This document shows positions 1 to 5,080 of a DNA stretch of 6,037 nt, piece by piece. The DNA is from Nitrospirota bacterium. GTDB lineage: Bacteria > Nitrospirota_A > Leptospirillia > Leptospirillales > Leptospirillaceae. The first letter of the stretch is position 1, and each line of letters starts with the position of its first letter. The notes beneath the pieces were generated by a model. The model was not told the DNA's origin. It was given only the letters and a program-made list of their open reading frames with translations, and did not search any database. Made by a program: the position numbers and the translations under genes. The DNA lies in contig JAKBPM010000048.1 of the NCBI GenBank assembly GCA_021829515.1, positions 1-6,037 on the forward strand. Direction: 5' to 3'.

Positions 1-774
1 ATTTCCCCCGTCCTGGCCAACGTCGCTCTCGACGGACTCGAAGAGGTTCTGAACCAGGAGTTCGCACAGGAGGACAAGGTTAATTTAGTGAGATATGCCG
101 ATGACTTCGTCATAACAGGAGCGTCCAAGGTGCTTCTCGAGAAGAAAGTCCGACCCCTCGTCGCGGAGTTCCTGAAGGAACGCGGTTTGGATCTCTCGGA
201 GGAGAAGACTCGCATCGTGCACATCACGGAAGGGTTCGTTTTCCTGGGACAGGAGGTCCGAAAGTACAAAGACGGCAAGCTTCTGATCACGCCGTCGAAG
301 AAAAACGTCAAGACCTTCCTGTCGAACATCCGGGACATTTTCAGGAAATCGAAAGCCACACGCCAGGAGGAGCTGATCGAAACGCTGAATCCGCGAATCC
401 GGGGATGGGCCAACTTTCATAAGCACATCGTGGCCAAGAGGACCTTTACATGGATCGATCACCGCATCTGGCAAATGTCGTGGAATTGGGCCCGACGTCG
501 TCATCCGAACAAGGGAGAGAGTTGGGTGAAACGGAAGTACTTCCCCAAGGTCGGTTCGCGAAAGTGGACCTTCGCCTCCCAGAACGGAAAGGGACCGACG
601 CTTGTCAAAGCCTCGGACACCCCGATCGTACGACACGTCAAGATTCGAAGCCAAGCCCATCCGTTCAACCCGGAATGGACCTCCTATCTCAAGAAAAGAG
701 CCAGATCTTTCTTCGAGACCCTCGTAAAAGCGGGGAAGGAGTTCCTCGGGATTCCCGACACCTCCGACCGATGA
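1..774 (+). CDS. ltrA: Group II intron reverse transcriptase/maturase (5'-truncated by window edge)
   Basis: The frame is open from base 1 and encodes the C-terminal 257 residues of a group II intron-encoded protein. It starts in RT motif 4 (ISPVLANVALDGLE), followed by the catalytic RT motif YADDF (bases 94-108) and RT motifs 6-7 (FVFLGQEVRKYKDGKLLI). The maturase (X) region follows (NPRIRGWANFHKHIVAK; ASDTPIVRHVKIRSQAHPFNPEW). The family protein makes cDNA from the intron RNA and helps it splice. The protein ends about 25 residues after HPFNPEW, so it has no C-terminal HNH endonuclease (no CxxC or HH motifs), unlike many relatives with the same maturase region. The reading frame looks intact. 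The true start is outside the window. Confidence 0.95.
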   Translation: MSPVLANVALDGLEEVLNQEFAQEDKVNLVRYADDFVITGASKVLLEKKVRPLVAEFLKERGLDLSEEKTRIVHITEGFVFLGQEVRKYKDGKLLITPSKKNVKTFLSNIRDIFRKSKATRQEELIETLNPRIRGWANFHKHIVAKRTFTWIDHRIWQMSWNWARRRHPNKGESWVKRKYFPKVGSRKWTFASQNGKGPTLVKASDTPIVRHVKIRSQAHPFNPEWTSYLKKRARSFFETLVKAGKEFLGIPDTSDR

Positions 775-812
775 AGGCCGGGTCCGGCCAACGCCGGGCT
801 ACAGAAAGGCAC

Positions 813-884
813 GAGCTGATTGCGGGAAAACTCGCACGATCAGTTCTCGGAGGGCTTGGGGGTGGTAACGCCCCCCGGCTACTC
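813..884 (+). ncRNA. Group II intron domains V and VI (inner intron)
   Basis: Domain V (813-846) folds as the classic 34-nt hairpin. GAGCTGAT pairs with ATCAGTTC, TGCGGG pairs with CTCGCA around an AAAA loop, and the 2-nt CG bulge sits on the 3' side. The catalytic AGC triad is at 814-816. Domain VI (850-884) has a lower stem GAGGGC/GGCT-A-CTC with a single unpaired A at 881, the predicted lariat branch point. It is capped by GGGGGTG-GTAA-CGCCCCC with a GNRA tetraloop. These are the active-site and branch-site parts of the ribozyme. Only 38 nt separate the maturase stop codon from domain V. Confidence 0.9.
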
Positions 885-887
885 GCC

Positions 888-1241
888 CACATCGTTGCAA
901 AGGAAGTTTTCGGATGGGTGGATCACCAAATCTTCAGAACGTTGTGGGCCTGGATACGGCGCCGTCATTCGGTAAGAGGAGCCCGCTGGTGCAAGGATCG
1001 TTATTTCCAGCAGATTGAAACCCGTAAATGGGTGTTCACTCCTCCTAACAGGAAAGGGCCGAAGCTGATTCTGGCTTCCGATACCCCGATCCGTCGCCAT
1101 GTGAAAATTCGAATGGAAGCCCATCCATTCAATCCAATCTGGACAGAATATCTGGAGAGACGAATGTCTCGGGCCCGTTTCAAGAACGATATCGGGTTTT
1201 TGCCCAGCTTCTTCCAGATGCCCCAGCGATCTTTCTCTTGA
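888..1241 (+). CDS. 3' part of an interrupted group II intron maturase
   Basis: This reading frame (codons from 888, TGA 1239-1241) encodes HIVAKEVFGWVDHQIF, then WAWIRRRHSVRGARW, then ASDTPIRRHVKIRMEAHPFNP. It aligns with the inner intron's own maturase from HIVAK through the HPFNP block and IWTEYLERR. It has no reverse transcriptase domain and no start codon or ribosome-binding site, so it is not a gene that stands alone. It is most likely the tail of a longer protein that becomes continuous only if the inner intron is spliced out. The frame happens to stay open backwards through the inner intron's 3' end to about base 450, but that upstream part is out of frame with the inner maturase and is not coding. 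As in the inner protein, the HNH domain is missing. Confidence 0.88.
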   Translation, partial: HIVAKEVFGWVDHQIFRTLWAWIRRRHSVRGARWCKDRYFQQIETRKWVFTPPNRKGPKLILASDTPIRRHVKIRMEAHPFNPIWTEYLERRMSRARFKNDIGFLPSFFQMPQRSFS

Positions 1242-1285
1242 CCGGAAATGCCGGGTCTGATGAAAGTTGGGCCTTAGAAAGGCTT

Positions 1286-1357
1286 GAGCTGGCTGCGGTG
1301 AAAGTCGCACGGTCAGTTCTTAGAGGGCGGGGAACTGGCAACAGTTCCCTGCTACTC
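1286..1357 (+). ncRNA. Group II intron domains V and VI (outer intron)
   Basis: Domain V (1286-1319) pairs GAGCTGGC with GTCAGTTC and TGCGGT with GTCGCA around a GAAA loop. It has the CG bulge and the AGC catalytic triad at 1287-1289. Domain VI (1323-1357) has a lower stem GAGGGCG/TGCT-A-CTC with a bulged A at 1354, and an upper perfect 8-bp stem GGGAACTG/CAGTTCCC with a GCAA tetraloop. Every element matches the inner intron's 3' structure with compensating base changes. This shows two related but distinct introns and not a recent duplication. The structure looks intact and able to act in catalysis. Confidence 0.9.
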
Positions 1358-1427
1358 GACGCACCTAAAAGCGGAGGACTTAGCGGAATTGTTGAAGTGT
1401 AGAGGATGGTGATTTACGTCTGTACAG

Positions 1428-1913
1428 TTATAGTTCGTCAATTTTCCTCGATGATTGCTGAAACTGAGAACACCACCTGGCTTTGAGCTTTTGCCAGATG
1501 GTCCAACCAACCAGCTCCTGTTTTCCTTTAGGTGCTTGCTGAATCGGAACTTCGCGGCTCGTCTCCAATTTTCCGAAATATCCCGCTTTCGCTCCACGGT
1601 CATATTTCCTTCCAGCCACAATCTCCTCCTCGGACCACTGCGAAGCCCACTTCACTTTACTATTCCGGATCCAATAGTGAGATCGGCAGGCGAATCCCCA
1701 GTTCCCGATGGAGGGGTAAAGCGTAATCGTCCCGCCGTCGTATTCCAGCTTCCAATCCGTCGGACTCAACGGCGTCACAACTTCGTTCCCACAACCGCAG
1801 CAACAATTGTGAGCGACCGTCGCCATGCCCATGCAGACATACACCGTTCCCTCCTCCAGCTTTTCCGGAAGATTCTCGACGAACTTGTGAACAAGCTTTT
1901 TTGGCAGTTTCAT
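1428..1913 (-). CDS. DUF6527-type Cys/His-rich protein of a ubiquitin-like operon
   Basis: This 161-residue protein is the last gene of the minus-strand operon. The start at 1913 is chosen because its ATG overlaps the TGA of the E1 gene (ATGA, 1910-1913). The frame also extends upstream to 1964, but that part lies inside the E1 gene and gives an atypical basic leader. Visible motifs are H35 followed by C37, C38, C39 and C41 (HNCCCGCGNEVVTPLSPTDW), then YPSIGNW, then C76 and H79 in CRSHYWI. I recognise these as the DUF6527 signature. The Cys/His spacing suggests one zinc-binding site. The molecular function is unknown. The fixed position after ubiquitin-like and E1 genes makes a role in conjugation, perhaps target choice or ligation, plausible but unproven. 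The tail after about residue 95 is basic and less conserved-looking. Confidence 0.87.
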   Translation of the reverse strand: MKLPKKLVHKFVENLPEKLEEGTVYVCMGMATVAHNCCCGCGNEVVTPLSPTDWKLEYDGGTITLYPSIGNWGFACRSHYWIRNSKVKWASQWSEEEIVAGRKYDRGAKAGYFGKLETSREVPIQQAPKGKQELVGWTIWQKLKARWCSQFQQSSRKIDEL

Positions 1914-3094
1914 AACACCTGCTCTTCGTTTGCAAGGACGTTGCCGTCTATCGTGTACGTACAATGATGCTCATGGTCAAGATCGGCATAAAAGCCGAAG
2001 AGTTTTTTCCATTTGATTACGGCCAGCGTCGCGTTGAGTGCGTTCAGATCAGCAATCTGAATATTTAGTGCATATTCGTTATGATCCTCACCGTCAGAAA
2101 ACGGTACCCACTTCTGAAAGGGATCACGTTTCTGTGGTCTGCTGGTCGTCACGCGGAGTATGCCTGCCAGCATCTTGTCGTCGGTGGCATAGATCCCCAT
2201 CCCCACATCCACGAATGGGCTTCCAAATGCTTCGAGTTTTTCCACAATCAATTTTTTGTCGGTTCCACGATCGAGACAAAGAAAAACAAAATCCATGCCC
2301 CGCAACAGATCCACATTATCAGCACCTACATGTGCTGGATGGGCGATAATGCCACGCCGCATCTTCGAATAAATACCATGCAGATAAATTACCTTCTTCG
2401 TTTTTGCTCTCATCTCTTCAATAGATGGGGCACCCGGAGAACGAAACGCATTATGCGTCAGAAATTCATCCCCATCGAACAGATGGATTTCCTTCACTGG
2501 TGTCTTCGCTACAAGATCAAGCACATATGCACCAGTTCCTCCAAGCCCCACTATCGCTACCCTGGATATCGCCAATTTCTTCGAGATCAGGTCGATTCCC
2601 GCTCGGCTAGAAGCCGTGTCCAAGTAGTTAAACACCGTATCCTCGCCATCCTCCGGCTCCACGCCCCACTCGCCTTTCGCGCAGACCCCAGGCTCGAGCA
2701 CTTGTGCTTGAGCTTCCAGTATTGCCACATAAGTTGTCATCTTGGCATAATAATCTGGATATGGCTCCCTCGGCCGTGCAGAAAAAGTATGGTTTACAAC
2801 GAGGTCCTTAGCAAGTTCCTTGCTCCCGCCAGGGTTCTTAATCTGATCGATCTCCGTTCCATCAGAACGGCAAGGATGTTCCCCCACAAAATAGGCTACA
2901 TGGCTGTCGGGAGTCGTAGTCAAATCACCTGCCAGCGTCAGCGTTGAAACGAGAATTCCACGCTTGATCTCCCGGCGGGCGTTAACATAGGGAATATTCT
3001 TGACCAGCAAATGCCGGGACCTGATCTCCACATCATAACCTTCGCTCCGAAGTTTTTTCAGGTCCGCATTATGATTTATCAGTGGCTGTGACAT
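1910..3094 (-). CDS. E1-like ThiF-family adenylyltransferase with N-terminal DUF6791-type domain
   Basis: This 394-residue protein has two parts. Residues 1 to about 165 match the DUF6791 pattern (LRSEGYDVEIRSRHLLVKNI, HVAYFVGEHPC with C75, DYYAKMTTYVAI, VFNYLDTASSRAGI). Residues about 175-394 are a ThiF/E1 Rossmann fold. It has the ATP-binding glycine motif GLGGTG at 183-188, the acidic LFDGD (D207, D209), HNAFR (N215, R218) corresponding to the E1 SNLNRQ region, and FLCLDRGTDKK (C273, D275). Family enzymes adenylate the C-terminus of a ubiquitin-like protein or sulfur carrier. The likely substrate is encoded just upstream and overlaps this gene by 26 nt. There is no obvious canonical catalytic-cysteine motif; C75, C138, C273 and C378 are candidates. 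An AAGGAGG lies 12 nt before the start, inside the upstream gene, and supports coupled translation. Confidence 0.92.
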   Translation of the reverse strand: MSQPLINHNADLKKLRSEGYDVEIRSRHLLVKNIPYVNARREIKRGILVSTLTLAGDLTTTPDSHVAYFVGEHPCRSDGTEIDQIKNPGGSKELAKDLVVNHTFSARPREPYPDYYAKMTTYVAILEAQAQVLEPGVCAKGEWGVEPEDGEDTVFNYLDTASSRAGIDLISKKLAISRVAIVGLGGTGAYVLDLVAKTPVKEIHLFDGDEFLTHNAFRSPGAPSIEEMRAKTKKVIYLHGIYSKMRRGIIAHPAHVGADNVDLLRGMDFVFLCLDRGTDKKLIVEKLEAFGSPFVDVGMGIYATDDKMLAGILRVTTSRPQKRDPFQKWVPFSDGEDHNEYALNIQIADLNALNATLAVIKWKKLFGFYADLDHEHHCTYTIDGNVLANEEQVL

Positions 3095-3346
3095 TGAAAA
3101 TCATCCCCTCCTTGATCTCGACCGTCCCCCCCTCCAGCAGATTGCCCTGCGGATTCTCGCGAAGTCCATTACGGTAGGTAATTGTGAACAGGATGTTCGG
3201 ACCTGTCGGAATCGGGTTAAATGCCAACGAAAGCAAATCATTGAACGACAACTTCATCGTTGTAACTTCTTTCTGGCGGGAATTTACGAAGATCGTGAAC
3301 TTTTTTTCTCAGGCGGGCCTTCGTGCTTTTGTTCTTGCTCAAGCAT
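3069..3346 (-). CDS. Multiubiquitin-family ubiquitin-like protein, needs a -1 shift at A7
   Basis: The conserved part reads KFTIFVNSRQKEV, then SFNDLLSLAF, then NILFTITYRNG, then GMIFNVTATDKS. This is the single-domain form of the multiubiquitin family (beta-grasp fold). Only residues from the internal ATG at 3257 onward (62 aa) follow a start codon in this frame. That start has no clear ribosome-binding site and would remove the first beta hairpin. A strong AAGGAG (3354-3359) lies 7 nt before an ATG at 3344-3346, which reads MLEQEQKHEGPPEKK and then leaves the frame and stops at 3284-3286. Reading one extra A in the A7 run (3301-3307), or a -1 slip there, gives one 92-residue protein. The gene may be a sequencing error, a mutation or a recoding site. 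No Gly-Gly is present at the C-terminus. The gene is first in the operon and is the presumed E1 substrate. Confidence 0.8.
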
Positions 3347-3353
3347 GGGAAAT

Positions 3354-3359
3354 CTCCTT
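3354..3359 (-). promoter_or_regulatory. Shine-Dalgarno site of the ubiquitin-like gene
   Basis: AAGGAG on the minus strand, with a 7-nt spacer to the ATG at 3344-3346. It decides the start, because no comparable site precedes the in-frame ATG at 3257. It shows that ribosomes are expected to begin in the frame opposite to the conserved domain and to need a shift at the A7 run. Confidence 0.8.
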
Positions 3360-3421
3360 ACCTTGGCTTTCACTAATCCACTCTTCATTTTCTGATTAAA
3401 TTGTAAAATGATCTGTAAAAT

Positions 3422-3451
3422 ACAATACACCCCCTTGATTCAGGATGTCAA
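3422..3451 (-). promoter_or_regulatory. Predicted sigma70-type promoter of the ubiquitin-like operon
   Basis: On the minus strand a perfect -35 TTGACA (3446-3451) is followed after 18 nt by TATTGT (3422-3427, 4 of 6 matches to TATAAT). Transcription would start near 3414, about 70 nt before the ATG at 3346. Two TGTAAAAT elements cover the -10/start region, so repression by a protein bound there is plausible. Confidence 0.5.
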
Positions 3452-3465
3452 ATAAAGTGTAAAAT
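3435..3465 (+). promoter_or_regulatory. Possible promoter of the TIGR04255/HTH/zeta operon
   Basis: TTGATT (3435-3440) and TAAAAT (3460-3465) resemble -35 and -10 boxes, but the 19-nt spacing is long. The -10 candidate is part of a TGTAAAATGAT repeat. It would give a leader of about 40 nt. Weak call; the promoter must lie in 3347-3500, since the next gene upstream is on the other strand. Confidence 0.3.
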
Positions 3466-3512
3466 GATTATCAGGTAATAAATCACAAAATAATTTCTGG
3501 AGGACAGATTAG

Positions 3513-4325
3513 ATGACAAACTCTTTGGGCGCATGGAAAAATGCTCCCCTCGCCTATGTTCTGGCAGAGGTTCGCACAGAAATGATTGCCAATCTCAAGG
3601 ATTATCAGCCAAAAATTGGAGGACGATTTCGCGACGAGTATCCTATTCAGCGGACGATGCATGCTGCCAAGCTGGTTGCCTCGGAAAACCAGATCCTGAT
3701 CGAGCCAAGTCAGGATTCGGCATGGGAATTTGCATCACCTGACAACAGGACGGGGGTCATTCTGCGATCCAATGGGGTGGTTCTCCACGCAACAACTTAT
3801 ATCGACTCAATAGATTTCTTAGGGCGTCTTCAAAAGGTTATCAGTCTTGTGGCTGAGGAAATCCCATCAGTTTATGTCAATCGCCTCGGCCTACGTTACA
3901 TCGACTTTATTTTTCCTCATAAGAACCAATTGCCGGAAATATATGTCGATCCCAGGCTCAATCCGGATCTTGGTTTGACCAACAAGGATGATAACGCCAC
4001 CGCAACTACCAGTATTGCCGTCTATCCGATGGAAAACGGCACGCTTACCCTGCGATATATGCGAGGGCCAGGGAAACCGGAATTGCCCCCGGATTTAAAA
4101 AATCTTTCTCTGGAAAAATCTCAGCTCATGAACCAATCACCAGAATCTTCGGTCACTGCCATTCTTGATACTGACCGCATTTACACTCGCACTCCTGTCG
4201 AGCCGGTCGGGCGCCTCGACCCGGTTTGGGTTCGGGAGAAATTTGAGCTGCTGCACAAAGATGTTTCGGAAGCATTCAAGAAAGCGATTACTGCTTATGC
4301 CCGCAAAGAATGGGGGGGCACATGA
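3513..4325 (+). CDS. TIGR04255-family protein
   Basis: This 270-residue protein matches the sporadically distributed TIGR04255 family. The signs are NAPLAYVLAEVR at residues 10-21, FRDEYP at 39-44 and RLGLRYIDFI at 124-133. The start has GGAGG (3499-3503) with a 9-nt spacer. No signal peptide, membrane segment or catalytic motif is visible. The biochemical role of the family is not known to me. The gene leads a three-gene unit, and its TGA overlaps the next ATG (ATGA, 4322-4325), so it is probably co-translated with the helix-turn-helix and zeta-like genes. A sensor or accessory role beside the toxin-like kinase is inference from position only. A run of seven G residues (4312-4318) near its end is in frame with the expected ending EWGGT. 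Confidence 0.85.
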   Translation: MTNSLGAWKNAPLAYVLAEVRTEMIANLKDYQPKIGGRFRDEYPIQRTMHAAKLVASENQILIEPSQDSAWEFASPDNRTGVILRSNGVVLHATTYIDSIDFLGRLQKVISLVAEEIPSVYVNRLGLRYIDFIFPHKNQLPEIYVDPRLNPDLGLTNKDDNATATTSIAVYPMENGTLTLRYMRGPGKPELPPDLKNLSLEKSQLMNQSPESSVTAILDTDRIYTRTPVEPVGRLDPVWVREKFELLHKDVSEAFKKAITAYARKEWGGT

Positions 4326-5080
4326 TTGACTCCGACTTAATTGTGAGAAACCAGCTTCAACAAACCGGTTCCCGGCTTTTTACAACAACGGCAGAGTCCA
4401 CCCGTCGAGAATCGGAAGGAACCTGGAACTGCCTGTGGAATGAAACATTCCGAACACAAGCTTTTCAGAGGCAACAACAGAATTCCACCACTGTTGTTGT
4501 GGTGCACGTAATTGGAGAATCCTATCCGATCGCGGGAATAAAGATTACCAGCAGCACCGTAATCATGTTGAACTCTCTGGAGAAATTATTCGGAGAGTCG
4601 GCTACGGATCTGGCGAAGATGCTTCGGGTATCAAGACCCATGGTCTATCTCTACCGAAAAGGAAATGAACCGTCACTGGAAAACAAGCGTCGCCTGCAGA
4701 GCTTGGCATCGCTGGCAAACGACTGGAATTCGGTGGTAGCCCGGCCTTTGAAAGGGGTTCTCAAGATAAAACAACCCGAAGGAAGAGCATTGCTTGATTT
4801 TCTGTCCGATGAAGATCTAAACGTAACAGCCTTGCGGCAGATTCTTCACAGAATCATCATCGATTCTGATCTGATGTTACGAACCAGGCTAGCAAACGCG
4901 TTGGCCAGTGGGGAAAACAAAGAAGAAAGGGAAGATATCCTCAAGGAAAGGCATGCCAAAGGAAAATCTGTCTACATCGGTCATCCTCAAATTCCCGGAA
5001 AGCTTATCCGGATCAGTCCCGATGGAAAACGTGTTAGTGGCCGAATGATCAATCGTCAATTTGTTCCGGATGAGGAATGA
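4322..5080 (+). CDS. Helix-turn-helix protein, probable regulator/antitoxin partner
   Basis: This 252-residue protein starts at 4322 (MIDSDLIVRN); an ATG 12 nt upstream (4310) is possible but lacks support. Residues about 91-127 form a Cro/XRE-like helix-turn-helix (ESATDLAKMLRVSRPMVYLY, then KGNEPSLENKRRL). The helix-turn-helix is unusually central, with about 85 unrecognised residues before it. The C-terminal part is charged and includes DFLSDEDLNVTALRQIL (159-175) and a basic tail, VYIGHPQIPGKLIRISPDGK. Overlaps of 4 nt on both sides place it between the TIGR04255-like gene and the zeta-like gene. Helix-turn-helix proteins beside zeta-type kinases often act as antitoxin and autorepressor (PezA with PezT). 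This protein is not a recognisable PezA, so that role is inferred. Its operator could be the TGTAAAAT repeats at 3402-3468. Confidence 0.78.
   Translation: MIDSDLIVRNQLQQTGSRLFTTTAESTRRESEGTWNCLWNETFRTQAFQRQQQNSTTVVVVHVIGESYPIAGIKITSSTVIMLNSLEKLFGESATDLAKMLRVSRPMVYLYRKGNEPSLENKRRLQSLASLANDWNSVVARPLKGVLKIKQPEGRALLDFLSDEDLNVTALRQILHRIIIDSDLMLRTRLANALASGENKEEREDILKERHAKGKSVYIGHPQIPGKLIRISPDGKRVSGRMINRQFVPDEE

Larger units (their letters stand above)
1..887 (+). mobile_element. Inner group II intron, 3' part (5' end outside window)
   Basis: This is the 3' part of a bacterial group II intron, a ribozyme and retroelement that encodes its own reverse transcriptase/maturase. The window shows the end of the intron-encoded protein (stop 772-774), a short linker, domain V (813-846) and domain VI (850-884). 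The intron 5' end, the ribozyme domains before the ORF and the first half of the protein lie before base 1. The 3' boundary is set near 887 because the bulged branch-point A is at 881 and group II introns splice about 7-8 nt beyond it. Homologous maturase coding sequence resumes in frame at 888. The exact end could be anywhere in 884-890. Confidence 0.85.
888..1360 (+). mobile_element. Outer group II intron, 3' part (interrupted by the inner intron)
   Basis: This is the 3' remainder of a second group II intron. It comprises the last 117 codons of its maturase (888-1241), a 44-nt linker, domain V (1286-1319) and domain VI (1323-1357), with the 3' end near 1360. Its coding sequence starts inside the maturase region, directly at the inner intron's predicted 3' splice site. 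Its 5' half is therefore expected upstream of the inner intron, outside the window. The 3' end is predicted from the bulged A at 1354. The sequence from there (ACTCGAC) resembles the inner intron's end (ACTCGCC). A decayed 5'-truncated copy next to another intron is the alternative. Confidence 0.8.
3402..3468 (+). repeat. Three TGTAAAAT direct repeats in the divergent spacer (possible operators)
   Basis: TGTAAAATGAT occurs twice exactly (3402-3412 and 3458-3468). A shorter copy TGTAAAATAC is at 3414-3423. The first two copies are 12 nt apart, about one helical turn; the third is 44 nt further on. The first pair is also flanked by TTGTA (3401-3405) and TACAA (3421-3425), which form an inverted pair. 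The copies lie over the predicted minus-strand promoter and before the plus-strand operon. They are candidate binding sites for a regulator, possibly the helix-turn-helix protein encoded at 4322-5080. AT-rich promoter DNA can show such repeats by chance, so this is moderate evidence. Confidence 0.5.

Noticed and set aside
450..1241. One long plus-strand frame running across the inner maturase, its domains V/VI and the second maturase tail
   Set aside because: The part before 888 is out of frame with the clear maturase and crosses ribozyme structure. Only the part from about 888 has recognisable protein motifs.
1361..1427. A terminator for the minus-strand operon or a small gene in the gap
   Set aside because: Only the 8-bp palindrome CTGTACAG (1420-1427) is seen; no stem followed by a T-run and no supported frame.
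1455..1967. A plus-strand frame opposite the DUF6527 gene
   Set aside because: It mirrors the real minus-strand gene; the predicted protein is low in recognisable motifs.
2081..2947. A 288-residue plus-strand frame opposite the E1 gene
   Set aside because: It is antisense to a gene with strong ThiF/DUF6791 motifs and has no family-like motifs or ribosome-binding site.
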